DNA of 64,000 nt from Neisseria sp. 83E34. GTDB taxonomy: Bacteria > Pseudomonadota > Gammaproteobacteria > Burkholderiales > Neisseriaceae. A program made the position numbers and the translations under genes. Under the pieces are notes generated by a model. It did not search any database. It saw nothing but the letters and a program-made list of their open reading frames with translations, and was not told the origin of the DNA. Numbering within the stretch: the stretch's first letter is position 1; each line of letters begins with the position of its first letter. Where the stretch lies: contig NZ_LGYH01000004.1 in the NCBI RefSeq assembly GCF_001308015.1, positions 124,001 to 188,000 on the forward strand, in the 5' to 3' direction. Below, one piece after another: positions 28,548-36,824 of this stretch.

Positions 28548-28583
28548 TTTCAGACAGGCATTGTTTAATGATGCCTGTCTGAA
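28548..28583. terminator. Outward-facing uptake-sequence pair
   Basis: TTTCAGACAGGCAT and ATGCCTGTCTGAAA separated by 8 bases. It follows the small lipoprotein gene on the minus strand and precedes fbp. Confidence 0.78.
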
Positions 28584-28591
28584 AAGTGCCT

Positions 28592-28834
28592 TTATTCCGA
28601 AGGCTCGTAATCGGAAGCTTCAATCTGCGCTTTTTCTTTTTTACGCTTTTTCTTGTTTTCGTCTTTATCCTTATCGGGAATCGCCGCATCAATCACTGCG
28701 CCAGTGCCTTTCACCACCACTTTGCTCGCCGTAAACACCGTGGTTGCGGCCAAATCCACCGCGCTGGCCACCAGGCAGCCTTGCAGGCCGAAGCAGCATA
28801 GAAAAAGCGCACCCAAGCGCAAAGAAAGTTTCAT
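28592..28834 (-). CDS. Small lipoprotein with a lysine-rich tail (NF038104-like)
   Basis: From ATG 28834 the product has 80 residues. It has a lipoprotein signal with lipobox LQGC (about residues 17-20), a short hydrophobic-amphipathic middle (residues 20-50), and a tail dense in Lys, Asp and Glu with a poly-Lys/Arg run. The pattern matches the group I know as NF038104 family lipoproteins; their role is unknown. The in-frame extension to 28849 adds only five residues. Its promoter region is shared with the divergent uvrB gene. Confidence 0.65.
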   Translation of the reverse strand: MKLSLRLGALFLCCFGLQGCLVASAVDLAATTVFTASKVVVKGTGAVIDAAIPDKDKDENKKKRKKEKAQIEASDYEPSE

Positions 28835-28882
28835 GTTTTCAAAACCCAAAAATTAAGATGGGCAATATTATAGCGCAAACCG

Positions 28883-28917
28883 AATGCCTGTCTGAAAGCC
28901 TTTTTCAGACAGGCATT
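28883..28917. other. Uptake-sequence hairpin in the lipoprotein-uvrB divergent promoter region
   Basis: Two local words face each other between two divergent genes. The right arm ends one base before the uvrB extended -10 element, so it occupies the -35 region. It cannot be a normal terminator for either neighbour. Confidence 0.7.
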
Positions 28918-28926
28918 TGCTATAAT
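28918..28926 (+). promoter_or_regulatory. Extended -10 promoter of uvrB
   Basis: TGCTATAAT is a perfect extended -10 (TGn plus TATAAT), 34 bases before the uvrB ATG. No good -35 hexamer exists because the uptake hairpin fills that place. Confidence 0.65.
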
Positions 28927-28959
28927 CTTTACTTTTCCCCATTTCAAGCAGGCCGCATT

Positions 28960-30990
28960 ATGGAAGTGATTCAATACGAAAATTCCCCCTTCAAACTCTA
29001 CCAGCCTTTTCCGCCTGCCGGCGACCAGCCCACCGCGATTGCCGGCCTGCTTGAAGGGCTTTCAGACGGCCTCGCTTACCAAACCCTGCTTGGCGTAACC
29101 GGTTCGGGCAAAACTTATACGATGGCGAATGTGATTGCCCGAAGCGGCCGCCCGGCCATCATCATGGCGCACAATAAAACCCTGGCGGCGCAGCTTTATG
29201 CCGAGATGCGCGAGTTTTTCCCCGAAAACGCGGTGGAATACTTCGTTTCCTACTACGACTACTACCAACCCGAAGCCTATGTGCCCAGCCGCGACCTGTT
29301 TATCGAAAAAGATTCCGCGATTAACGAACACATCGAGCAGATGCGCCTTTCCGCCACCAAAAACCTGATGACGCGCAACGACGTGATTATCGTCGCCACC
29401 GTGTCCGCCATTTACGGTATCGGCGACCCCACCGAGTATCAACAAATGGTGCTTTCCGTGAAAGAGGGCGACACCATTGAGCAGCGCGACATTATTTCTA
29501 CCCTCGTTTCCATGCAATACGATCGCGGCGAAATGGATTTCAAACGCGGCTCCTTCCGCGTGCGCGGCGACGTGATCGACGTGTATCCCGCCGAAAGCTC
29601 CGACAACGCCTTGCGCATCAACCTATTTGACGACGAAATCGACCGCCTAGACATTTTCGACCCGCTCACAGGCAGCAACATCCAGCGGGTAGGGCGCTAC
29701 ACCGTGTTCCCCTCCAGCCACTACGTGACCCCACGCGACACCGTGCTGCGCGCTTGCGAAAGCATTAAAGAAGAACTGCGCGAACGCATTGATTTCTTTA
29801 CCAAAGAAAACCGCCCCGTTGAAACCCAACGCATCGAGCAGCGCACACGCTTCGACCTCGAAATGCTCTACGAAATGGGTTTCTGCAAAGGCATCGAAAA
29901 CTACTCGCGCCACTTTTCCGGCAAAAAAGAAGGCGAACCGCCGCCCACGCTGATGGATTATCTGCCTGATAACGCCATCATGTTTATCGACGAAAGCCAC
30001 GTTACCGTTACCCAAATCGGCGGTATGTACAAAGGCGACGCCAGCCGCAAACAAAACCTCGTCGACTACGGCTTCCGCCTGTCTTCCGCCCGCGACAACC
30101 GCCCGCTCAAATTCCACGAATTTGAAAAAATCATGCCGCAAACCATCTTTGTTTCCGCCACGCCCGCCAAATACGAAGAAGAACATGCCGGCCAAGTGGT
30201 CGAGCAAGTAGTGCGCCCCACCGGCCTCGTCGACCCGCAAATCGAAATCCGCCCCGTCGCCACCCAAGTGGACGACTTACTCAGCGAAATCAACGACCGC
30301 ATCACCAAAGGCGAGCGCGTACTCGTGACCACCCTCACCAAACGCATGGCCGAACAGCTCACCGGCTATTACAGCGAACTCGGCATCAAAGTGCGCTATC
30401 TGCACAGCGATATTGATACCGTTGAGCGTGTTGAAATCATTCGAGATTTGCGCCTCGGCCTGTTTGACGTGCTCGTCGGCATCAACCTTTTACGCGAAGG
30501 CTTGGATATCCCCGAAGTCTCCCTCGTTGCCATCCTCGATGCCGACAAAGAAGGCTTCCTGCGCAGCCACCGCAGCCTGATCCAAACCATAGGCCGCGCC
30601 GCCCGCAACGTAAACGGCGTAGCGATTTTGTATGCCGACAAAATCACCGATTCCATGAAAGCCGCCATCGAAGAAACCGAACGCCGCCGCGAAAAACAGA
30701 TTAAATTCAACCAAGAACACGGCATCGTGCCGAAGCAGATTACTAAACAGGTAAAAGACATTATTGACGGCGTGTACCACGACGATTCAGGTAGCCCCAA
30801 AGGCAAAGGCCGTCTGAAAACCAAAGTGAAAGTGGGCGAAATTCACACCGAAGAAGACGCCATTAAAGAAATCGCCAAACTCGAAAAAGCCATGCAGGCC
30901 GCGGCAAGGGATTTGCAGTTTGAAGAAGCGGCGGTGTTAAGGGATAAGATTCGCGGGATTAAGGAAGGGTTGTTGTTTGGGGCGGAGTGA
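28960..30990 (+). CDS. uvrB: Excinuclease ABC subunit B
   Basis: UvrB is the helicase-like damage-verification subunit of nucleotide excision repair. From ATG 28960 it has 676 residues. Walker A GVTGSGKT is at 45-52, the DNA-binding beta-hairpin region near 92-116 ([10 protein letters not shown]), the helicase motifs with DESHVT, and a UVR domain near the C-terminus. I choose 28960, preceded by AGCAGG, because the N-terminus is the usual Neisseria form; an in-frame extension to 28744 is antisense to the lipoprotein gene. The coding strand is strikingly C-rich at third positions until about 30,890, then changes. Foreign-dialect uptake words lie inside it at 29061 and 30807. Confidence 0.95.
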   Translation: MEVIQYENSPFKLYQPFPPAGDQPTAIAGLLEGLSDGLAYQTLLGVTGSGKTYTMANVIARSGRPAIIMAHNKTLAAQLYAEMREFFPENAVEYFVSYYDYYQPEAYVPSRDLFIEKDSAINEHIEQMRLSATKNLMTRNDVIIVATVSAIYGIGDPTEYQQMVLSVKEGDTIEQRDIISTLVSMQYDRGEMDFKRGSFRVRGDVIDVYPAESSDNALRINLFDDEIDRLDIFDPLTGSNIQRVGRYTVFPSSHYVTPRDTVLRACESIKEELRERIDFFTKENRPVETQRIEQRTRFDLEMLYEMGFCKGIENYSRHFSGKKEGEPPPTLMDYLPDNAIMFIDESHVTVTQIGGMYKGDASRKQNLVDYGFRLSSARDNRPLKFHEFEKIMPQTIFVSATPAKYEEEHAGQVVEQVVRPTGLVDPQIEIRPVATQVDDLLSEINDRITKGERVLVTTLTKRMAEQLTGYYSELGIKVRYLHSDIDTVERVEIIRDLRLGLFDVLVGINLLREGLDIPEVSLVAILDADKEGFLRSHRSLIQTIGRAARNVNGVAILYADKITDSMKAAIEETERRREKQIKFNQEHGIVPKQITKQVKDIIDGVYHDDSGSPKGKGRLKTKVKVGEIHTEEDAIKEIAKLEKAMQAAARDLQFEEAAVLRDKIRGIKEGLLFGAE

Positions 30991-30995
30991 GTGTA

Positions 30996-31871
30996 ATGAA
31001 AAAAATAGATGAAGCTTTTGTACGACGAATTAATGATATTTTAATTGAGCACGATATCCCCATTAGAGATAGACCATTAGAAACAATGTTTCTTTGGATG
31101 CAAGAAAATAAGATTGTTGAAAATTTTTTTGAACTTGATGAATATGATTTTATAAAACAAGTATATAAAAAAATTTACCCTAATGAAGATTTTTCTCTAG
31201 CTGTTTTGAAAAGTGCCATTGCTATTAGAGATAAAATGTACAACGTGAATGTTCCGATAATTTTTGGTAGCTATATGATAGATATTTTGAATTTGATACA
31301 AATAAAACAACAGGAATTGGAAAATATCTTTCAAAACTACCCCGAACAGGGGTGGCGCGCCTATTATGGTGTTGCCGATTTGGTTGATTATGCGTATGCC
31401 GTTGATGATTTAAGGTTGGAGGAGGGAGAGTGTTCACAATTGTTGGAACAAGCTACTAATAATTTGATAGCAACGAATAGAATATTATCTCAAGATGAAA
31501 ATTTGGACGCTGCAGTTCAAACAATCTGCATCACAGCTGAATTATCTCTAAAAGCGGTTTTGGCAAAATTTGGATATAATGAAGAAAGAAGAAGAAATAT
31601 TGGACATAATATTTATAATCTTGCGAAGGAGATAGTAAAGATAAAATCCATGAATTCTGATGATAGGTTCTTATCTGAATGTGGCCGTTTTCCAAATTAT
31701 GTACAAAGTCGATATATTTCTTCAGGATTATCTAGAAGGCAGTTAATAAATTTGACTATGCGCGTTCAGTTTGTAGCGGCAGAGGCAGTTAGAAGGATTT
31801 CAAATAGAAATCTCGCTAGGGAGCTTGAAATGGATAAATTAAATTTACCACGTCCAAGTTTTGATTTATAG
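30996..31871 (+). CDS. AT-rich accessory protein with HEPN-like Rx4H motif
   Basis: From ATG 30996 the product has 291 residues. It follows the uvrB stop by 5 bases, with GGAG at the end of uvrB as its ribosome-binding site. Codon use is AT-rich, unlike uvrB. The central region carries a HEPN-style pattern: ELSLKAVLAKFGYN, then R199-X4-H204 inside RRRNIGHN, then helical sequence. HEPN domains with Rx4-6H are often RNases, frequent in toxin, CRISPR and phage-defence proteins. The N-terminal 150 residues and the tail are unrecognised. No antitoxin or partner gene is evident. It could be toxin-like or defence-related, but an ordinary non-catalytic HEPN protein is equally possible. Confidence 0.6.
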   Translation: MKKIDEAFVRRINDILIEHDIPIRDRPLETMFLWMQENKIVENFFELDEYDFIKQVYKKIYPNEDFSLAVLKSAIAIRDKMYNVNVPIIFGSYMIDILNLIQIKQQELENIFQNYPEQGWRAYYGVADLVDYAYAVDDLRLEEGECSQLLEQATNNLIATNRILSQDENLDAAVQTICITAELSLKAVLAKFGYNEERRRNIGHNIYNLAKEIVKIKSMNSDDRFLSECGRFPNYVQSRYISSGLSRRQLINLTMRVQFVAAEAVRRISNRNLARELEMDKLNLPRPSFDL

Positions 31872-31914
31872 CAAGTGTAGCCTGCGTCCGTAGCAAGCGT
31901 AGCCTGTGTGCGTA
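31871..31914 (+). repeat. Imperfect 22-base tandem duplication
   Basis: Two 22-base copies (31871-31892 and 31893-31914) differ at three positions. They begin at the last base of the HEPN-like gene's stop codon and lead into a palindromic element. Confidence 0.6.
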
Positions 31915-31989
31915 GGGTGTGTGCCATCGGCACGCACGCGTTGTCGGAATCTTTGAAGCCGCGTGCGTGGCTTACGCCACACACCCTAC
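31912..31989. repeat. Nested palindromic element
   Basis: Outer arms GTAGGGTGTGTG (31912-31923) and CACACACCCTAC (31978-31989) are perfect complements. Inner arms CACGCACGCG (31931-31940) and CGCGTGCGTG (31960-31969) are also perfect. The whole could fold into a long hairpin and looks like a mobile repeat unit of the kind often found near RAYT genes. Confidence 0.7.
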
Positions 31990-32004
31990 CTGCAAATAAA
32001 CAAC

Positions 32005-32031
32005 GAGGCCGTCTGAATTTCAGACGGCCTT
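32005..32031. terminator. Foreign-dialect (AG-DUS) inverted pair
   Basis: Two exact AGGCCGTCTGAA words face each other with a one-base spacer (32006-32017 and 32019-32030). It lies in the accessory patch between the HEPN-like gene and the RAYT. Confidence 0.8.
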
Positions 32032-32062
32032 CATGCTGTTGTCTCAAATGCGGCAAACAAGC

Positions 32063-32160
32063 GTAGGTCGGATACTTGTATCCGACAAAATGCTTGGTAT
32101 AACAGAAATGTTTAATCGTTGTGATAATGTATAAACGTCGGATTCGAGAATCCGACCTAC
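32063..32160. repeat. REP-like hairpin pair upstream of the RAYT
   Basis: GTCGGATAC/GTATCCGAC (32067-32086) and GTCGGATTC/GAATCCGAC (32137-32156) are two 9-base-stem hairpins. The outer GTAG and CTAC ends complement each other, so the unit is a REP doublet. A matching pair lies downstream of the transposase gene. Confidence 0.8.
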
Positions 32161-32207
32161 ATCTTGTATTATCTGTATCGGTCAATTTGTATCACAAGGG
32201 GAAAACT

Positions 32208-32702
32208 ATGCGATATCGTCGATATTACCGTGCGGGCGGAACGTATTTCTTTACGGTGGTGGCGCATAACCGCCAACCGGTTTTAACCGGTGATTCCGTG
32301 CGTTCGGCTTTGCGTGAGGCTGTTTGGGCGGTGCGGGGAAAATACCCGTTTGAAATTACGGCATGGGTGTTGATGCCCGATCATCTGCATACCATTTGGC
32401 ATTTGCCTGAAAACGATGCGGATTGTTCCGAACGTTAGCGGCAAATCAAACGGCACAGCCAATATTTAATCGGTGCTGATGTGCGATTATGGCAAAAACG
32501 GTTTTGGGAACACATTATTCGTGATGAGGCGGATTTTGCCCGTCATTTCGATTATGTGCATTTCAATCCGGTGAAACACGGCCATGTGCCACAGGTATCG
32601 GATTGGCCATTTTCTACGTTTCACCGTTATGTGAAACAAGGGGTTTATCCGCAGCACTGGGGTGGGGATAGTTTGGATTTTTCGTTGGAGTATGATGAAT
32701 AA
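32208..32702 (+). pseudogene. REP-associated tyrosine transposase (RAYT), interrupted by an amber codon
   Basis: RAYTs are single-copy Y1-HUH transposase relatives that maintain REP palindromes. The frame runs from ATG 32208 (RBS AGGGG) and would give about 164 residues. It contains the N-terminal YRRYYRAGGTYFFTVV, the HUH motif in MPDHLH, and a catalytic-Tyr-like segment DYVHFNPVKHG. A TAG at 32436-32438 lies where a Trp would be expected before RQIKRH, and the same frame continues to 32702. Only one base change (TGG to TAG) is needed to explain it. It is flanked on both sides by REP-like hairpins. It is either a recent pseudogene or read by suppression. Confidence 0.85.
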
Positions 32703-32710
32703 ACAGAACC

Positions 32711-32780
32711 GTAGGTCGGATACTTGTATTCGACAAAATGATCGTGATAGCACCAATGTCGGATTCAAGAATCCGACTAC
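32711..32780. repeat. REP-like hairpin pair downstream of the RAYT
   Basis: GTCGGATAC pairs with GTATTCGAC with one mismatch (32715-32734), and GTCGGATTC pairs with GAATCCGAC (32758-32777). Order and spacing mirror the upstream pair. Confidence 0.8.
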
Positions 32781-32798
32781 ATTGATTAATCGCACCTA

Positions 32799-32848
32799 CA
32801 TACAAGATGCCTGTCTGAAAATTGTTTTTCAGACAGGCATCTTGTATG
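32799..32848. terminator. Long uptake-sequence hairpin after rhlE
   Basis: The arms are 23 bases (CATACAAGATGCC and onward), far beyond the uptake words themselves, with a 4-base loop. It is the strongest of its kind in the window. It stops rhlE on the minus strand. Confidence 0.87.
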
Positions 32849-32877
32849 GTTGTTAGAGACTGTTTTGCAAGCAGCTA

Positions 32878-34203
32878 TCAGTTTCTTTTTTTATCTTGTT
32901 TTTTGAAGTTGCCGCTGCTGGATTTTTTGGCTTTTTTAAATCCGCCGTCTTTACGCGCGCTGCCATCTTTGCGTGCGCCCCATTTTTTATCCGAAGCGCC
33001 GCGTTTGTCGCCCCAGCTACCTTTGCCTCCTTTTGGCTTGCCGGCTGGCTTGTTGCGTTTGCGGGTCGGCTCCATGCCTTCGATGGTCATTTCGGGCAGT
33101 TTGCGGCCGATGTATTTTTCGATTTTGTGCACTTTCACATATTCGTTTACTTCGGCAAAGGTGATTGCCAAGCCGGTGCGGCCTGCGCGGCCGGTGCGGC
33201 CGATACGGTGCACGTAATCTTCGGCTTGTTTGGGCAAGTCGTAGTTGATCACATGGGTGATGGTGGGCACGTCGATGCCGCGTGCGGCTACGTCGGTGGC
33301 GACGAGGATTTTGCAGCGGCCTTTGCGCAGATCCATCAGGGTGCGGTTGCGCCAGCCCTGTGGCATGTCGCCGTGCAGGCAGTTGGCGGCAAAGCCTTTA
33401 TCGTATAACTCGTCGGCCAAAACCTCGGTCATGGCTTTGGTTGAAGTGAAAATCACGCATTGGTCGATATTGGCATCGCGCAGGATGTAATCGAGCAGGC
33501 GGTCTTTGTGGCGTTTGTCGTCGCAATATAAAAGCTGCTCTTCGATTTTGCCTTGATCGTCAACGCGTTCGATTTCGATCACTTCGGGGTTTTTGGTCAG
33601 CTTGCGCGCGAGTTTGCCCACAGCGCCATCCCAAGTAGCCGAGAAAAGCAGGGTTTGGCGGCTTTCGGGGGTGGCGGCCACGATGGTTTCGATGTCGTCG
33701 ATAAAACCCATGTCGAGCATGCGGTCTGCTTCGTCGAGAATCAATACTTCGAGGCGGTCGAAATCGACTTTGCCGCTGTCCATTAAATCCATCAGGCGGC
33801 CTGGTGTGGCCACAACCAAATCGACGGGTTTGCTTAATGCGCGGATTTGTTGGCCGAATGATGAGCCGCCAACGATGGTTACGGTGCGGAACCATTTCAT
33901 ATTTTTGGCATAGGCTTGCGCATTTTTTTCAACTTGCGCAGCCAATTCGCGGGTGGGCGCGAGCACGAGTGCGCGCGGGCCTTTGCCGGATTTTTCGCTG
34001 CGTTTGGTCAGGCGCTGGAGCGTGGGCAGCAGGAATGCGGCGGTTTTGCCTGAGCCGGTTTGTGCGCCGGCCATGATGTCGCGGCCTTCCAATGCTGCGG
34101 GCAGGGCTTGCGCCTGAATGGGGGTGGGGGTTTCGTAGCCTTCGGTTTTGAGGGCGGAGAGGATGTTTTTATCGTGCAGTAAATCGCTGAATTTGATAGA
34201 CAT
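32878..34203 (-). CDS. rhlE: DEAD-box RNA helicase, RhlE type
   Basis: The 441-residue ATP-dependent RNA helicase has motif I AQTGSGKT near residue 47, motif II DEAD near 157, motif III SAT, and the C-terminal RecA-like HRIGRTGRAGRTG. A very basic Lys/Gly/Ser-rich tail (about 385-441) follows and should bind RNA. The core reads as RhlE rather than RhlB, DeaD or SrmB, but the boundary is soft. In other bacteria RhlE acts in ribosome assembly and RNA decay. Its upstream region is a long, structured, AT-poor leader (34204 onward), suggesting post-transcriptional control. The coding strand is C-rich. Confidence 0.9.
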   Translation of the reverse strand: MSIKFSDLLHDKNILSALKTEGYETPTPIQAQALPAALEGRDIMAGAQTGSGKTAAFLLPTLQRLTKRSEKSGKGPRALVLAPTRELAAQVEKNAQAYAKNMKWFRTVTIVGGSSFGQQIRALSKPVDLVVATPGRLMDLMDSGKVDFDRLEVLILDEADRMLDMGFIDDIETIVAATPESRQTLLFSATWDGAVGKLARKLTKNPEVIEIERVDDQGKIEEQLLYCDDKRHKDRLLDYILRDANIDQCVIFTSTKAMTEVLADELYDKGFAANCLHGDMPQGWRNRTLMDLRKGRCKILVATDVAARGIDVPTITHVINYDLPKQAEDYVHRIGRTGRAGRTGLAITFAEVNEYVKVHKIEKYIGRKLPEMTIEGMEPTRKRNKPAGKPKGGKGSWGDKRGASDKKWGARKDGSARKDGGFKKAKKSSSGNFKKQDKKRN

Positions 34204-34294
34204 GGTGTTCCTAAAACATCAACAACACCTTCTGCCCGGCAATATGCAGGCAGCCTGAAGCAGGGGAAAAAAGAATAAAGAATATCGCTTTTAA

Positions 34295-34377
34295 AGGTTG
34301 TCGCAAGCTCGAGGGCTTGTGTTAACATCGGCGACAACCTGCAAGGCTGGTTTTGCGTGGGTAAATTTGGCAAAACC
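34295..34377 (-). promoter_or_regulatory. Structured leader upstream of rhlE
   Basis: AGGTTGTCGC (34295-34304) pairs perfectly with GCGACAACCT (34331-34340). Inside it CAAGC and GCTTG form a sub-stem. A second stem, GGTTTTGC with GCAAAACC, occupies about 34348-34377. No gene fits the 34204-34521 stretch. In rhlE mRNA this lies 90 to 175 bases before the start codon, which fits a temperature- or autoregulatory leader. Alternatively it holds a small RNA. Confidence 0.5.
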
Positions 34378-34494
34378 AAAAAGAAAAGCCTTATCCGAAG
34401 ATAGGCATTTTATAAAGTTGGCTGAAGACGATGGCTTCAAATAAAATGAGTGCGAATCTTAGAGGTTTTGTGCTTATTAGTCAAGAAGTTTCTG

Positions 34495-34508
34495 TTTCAG
34501 ACAGGCAT
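34495..34508 (-). other. Single DNA uptake sequence upstream of the YgjP-like gene
   Basis: One local word on the minus strand. It lies inside an in-frame upstream extension of the next gene, which argues that the true start is later. Confidence 0.75.
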
Positions 34509-34521
34509 CGGTTTATTTGGG

Positions 34522-35208
34522 ATGATTCGTAAAAAACATATTTTAAATAATGGGCAAAGCATTGCTTTGCAGCTTCGGCGCAGTGCGAAGAAAAATATTA
34601 TTATGCGGCCGGTGACGGCGGATGAAATCAGCGTGAACATTCCGCCGTTTTTAAGCGAGCGCAAGCTGGATAAATGGCTGTCTGAAAACGAGCATTTTGT
34701 GCTGGATTTGCTGCAACGTGCCGGTAAAGGGCAAGCGGCGGTGCGGCCGGAAAGTGTGTGGTATCGTGGTATGCGGCATGAATTGCTTGAACACGATGCT
34801 GCGTTTGTGGCTTTGCAGCAAGGTGCGCTACGGCTGCCGCGGGGTGATTGGGCGGCGCAGAAAAAGCATTTGTCCCGTTATTTGCGGGCGCATGCCGAGG
34901 AAATGTTGCTGCCGCGCTTGATGTATCATGCCGCTCAAACCGGATTGCAGCCTGTGGCGGTAAAGTTATCCGATGCGAAAACGTTTTGGGGCGTATGCAG
35001 AACGCGTACCGGCATACGCTTAAATTGGCGCTTAATCGGCGCGCCGGATTTTGTAGCGGATTATGTGTGCATACACGAACTCTGCCATCTGCGCCATTTA
35101 AATCACAGCAGCGATTTTTGGGCTTTGGTAAACAGGTTTACGCCGTACACGCTTGAAGCGAAAAACTGGTTGAAACGGCATGGTAATGAATTGTTTGTGT
35201 CGGGCTGA
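34522..35208 (+). CDS. YgjP-like zinc metallopeptidase (DUF45)
   Basis: From ATG 34522 the product has 228 residues. The catalytic motif HELCH (in YVCIHELCHLRHLNHS) is near residue 178, with the third ligand in the following HxxxFW region. The N-terminal third (IALQLRRSAKKNIIMRP) is the usual DUF45 beta module, and SDAKTFWGVCRTRTGIRLNWRL precedes the zinc site. Family members are SprT-like metal-dependent hydrolases; the substrate is unknown. I choose 34522 because upstream sequence includes an uptake word. An uptake word and a glutaredoxin-like gene follow. Confidence 0.85.
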   Translation: MIRKKHILNNGQSIALQLRRSAKKNIIMRPVTADEISVNIPPFLSERKLDKWLSENEHFVLDLLQRAGKGQAAVRPESVWYRGMRHELLEHDAAFVALQQGALRLPRGDWAAQKKHLSRYLRAHAEEMLLPRLMYHAAQTGLQPVAVKLSDAKTFWGVCRTRTGIRLNWRLIGAPDFVADYVCIHELCHLRHLNHSSDFWALVNRFTPYTLEAKNWLKRHGNELFVSG

Positions 35209-35212
35209 GTGA

Positions 35213-35226
35213 ATGCCTGTCTGAAA
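35213..35226 (+). other. Single DNA uptake sequence upstream of the glutaredoxin-like gene
   Basis: One ATGCCTGTCTGAAA word just before the AAGAAGGA ribosome-binding site of the next gene. Confidence 0.75.
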
Positions 35227-35240
35227 AGAAGGATGATAAT

Positions 35241-35477
35241 GTGAAGCTGACTTTGATGTTTCGGGAATATTGCAGCTTGTGCCACAAAATGCGCGATGAG
35301 CTGAAGCCTTTGCAGGAAGAATTCGGTTTTGAGCTGGAAGTGCTGGATGTGGATGAAGATGCGGTATTGGAAGCGCAATATAATGAACTCGTGCCGGTTT
35401 TGCTGCATGAGGGCCGGGAGCTTTGCCATTGGCACTTGAATGAAGGGCTGGTTAGGGAATATTTGGCAGGCTGGTAA
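35241..35477 (+). CDS. Glutaredoxin-like thiol protein
   Basis: A 78-residue protein with the thioredoxin-fold start TLMFREYCSLCHKM, where C11-x-x-C14 is the redox motif, followed by VLDVDED and a VPVLLHEG cis-Pro segment. This matches the short glutaredoxin-like family often annotated DUF836. Start is GTG at 35241, preceded by AAGAAGGA with good spacing. Redox partner is unknown. It is followed by an uptake-sequence pair. Confidence 0.8.
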   Translation: MKLTLMFREYCSLCHKMRDELKPLQEEFGFELEVLDVDEDAVLEAQYNELVPVLLHEGRELCHWHLNEGLVREYLAGW

Positions 35478-35533
35478 AGAGGAGGCCGGTAAACGCAGCG
35501 GTTGATGGTTTGAGGCAAATGATTGGGATAATG

Positions 35534-35580
35534 GAAATGCCTGTCTGAAAACTTGTGTTGCTTGTTTTTAGACAGGCATT
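35534..35580. terminator. Inverted uptake-sequence pair with one degenerate arm
   Basis: The right arm reads TTTTTAGACAGGCATTT, one base off. It separates the convergent ABC permease gene from the glutaredoxin-like gene. Confidence 0.7.
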
Positions 35581-35668
35581 TATTTGCGGGCGGGTTTGTT
35601 GTTTGTAGAAATAATGTAACTGTATTTTCACATACGGAGTTGTAGCCTGCATTTAAAAAGCAACTCCG

Positions 35669-36805
35669 TTACGGTTCAAACGTGGTGCGGCTGTATTTCA
35701 CATACCACCATAAAATCAGCCAATAAACCGCCAATAATCCCAATAATATCCACAATAAATATGCTCCTTCGGTAAACGGTGTGCCGATTTGGTTGAACCG
35801 CACCGAAGCCTGAATGCCCGCCGTACTCGGAATCAGCCAGCGGAGCCATTGCAAAGGCAGCGGCAGAGATTCGGCGGGCCAGGCGTAGCCGCTGAGGAAA
35901 AACATTGGTATCGAAGTAAACATTAGGAGCTGCAAAGAACGCTCGCGTTTTTGAAACCACAAGCCGAACAAGCAGCCGAGTGTGGCAACCGTAGGCGCAA
36001 ACAACAGCGTAAAAGCCAGCATGCCGCCGATATTCTGCCCGCGCGCATAGTCTTGAATATAAAACACCCAGCCGAAGTAAAACAGCGACATCAGCCAGCC
36101 CATCATTGAGAGCGCAAAAATCCTGCCTGCCCATGCCCGCATGGTGGCGTATTGCCGTTTCTGTTCGCGCCATGTGCCTACCAACAAAGCCGAGCCCATC
36201 ATCAGAAGCTGCTGAACAATCAGCACCGCCACGCCCGGCACAACATAATTGCCGTAGCCTTGCGTAGGGTTATATTGCACCTGCATGGCAAACGGAATCG
36301 GATTTTGCGCGGCAAAGGCTTGTTCCGAAGTCATGCCGCCCGCTTGCAGGCGTTTGATTTGGATGCCTGCGGAAACCGTGCCTACCACTTCGGCAAAGCC
36401 TGTCTGAACTTCTTTGCTGACCAAAAGATAGCTGCCGTTTGCCAACACGCCTGCCCGTGCGGGCCGCTGCATCATTACATTGTTTTTCAAACCGGCGGGC
36501 AGCACCATATAGCCGCCGATTTCCCCTTTCCACAATGCTCTTTTCGCATCATGTTCGCTGGGCATGGCCCGAACGTCTAAGCGCGGGCTGGCTTCAGCCA
36601 TGCGCACGATACGCTGCGACAAGGTGCTTTTGTCGTAATCGACGATTGCAGCCGGAATCCGCCGCGCCGCCTGCGTGCTGTACGGCCACGGATAGAAAAA
36701 ACCGTAGAGCACGGGCGCAATCACCAGCATCAGCAACACGCCTTTATCGGAAAAGATGTTGCGGATGGTGTCGATAAATGCGTTGGTAAAAGTTTTTTGT
36801 TGCAT
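35669..36805 (-). CDS. ABC-2 type transporter permease
   Basis: The 378-residue membrane protein has one N-terminal helix, a large periplasmic domain (about residues 45-170), and five or so C-terminal helices, the ABC-2/YhhJ-YbhR layout. The periplasmic part begins with AAIVDYDKSTLSQRIV. It resembles export or drug-efflux permeases. A sister permease (38328-39536) lies on the other side of an NSS transporter, but no ABC ATPase or membrane-fusion gene is in the window. A local uptake word is embedded at 36398-36408. Substrate unknown. Confidence 0.78.
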   Translation of the reverse strand: MQQKTFTNAFIDTIRNIFSDKGVLLMLVIAPVLYGFFYPWPYSTQAARRIPAAIVDYDKSTLSQRIVRMAEASPRLDVRAMPSEHDAKRALWKGEIGGYMVLPAGLKNNVMMQRPARAGVLANGSYLLVSKEVQTGFAEVVGTVSAGIQIKRLQAGGMTSEQAFAAQNPIPFAMQVQYNPTQGYGNYVVPGVAVLIVQQLLMMGSALLVGTWREQKRQYATMRAWAGRIFALSMMGWLMSLFYFGWVFYIQDYARGQNIGGMLAFTLLFAPTVATLGCLFGLWFQKRERSLQLLMFTSIPMFFLSGYAWPAESLPLPLQWLRWLIPSTAGIQASVRFNQIGTPFTEGAYLLWILLGLLAVYWLILWWYVKYSRTTFEP

Positions 36806-36824
36806 CGGCGAATTCAGAAGTGTT

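Noticed and set aside
28592..28834. Small lipoprotein as a toxin-antitoxin component
   Set aside because: It has a clear lipobox and no partner gene; a lipoprotein is the simpler reading.
28744..28959. In-frame 5' extension of uvrB
   Set aside because: It is antisense to the small lipoprotein gene and contains uptake words and the promoter.
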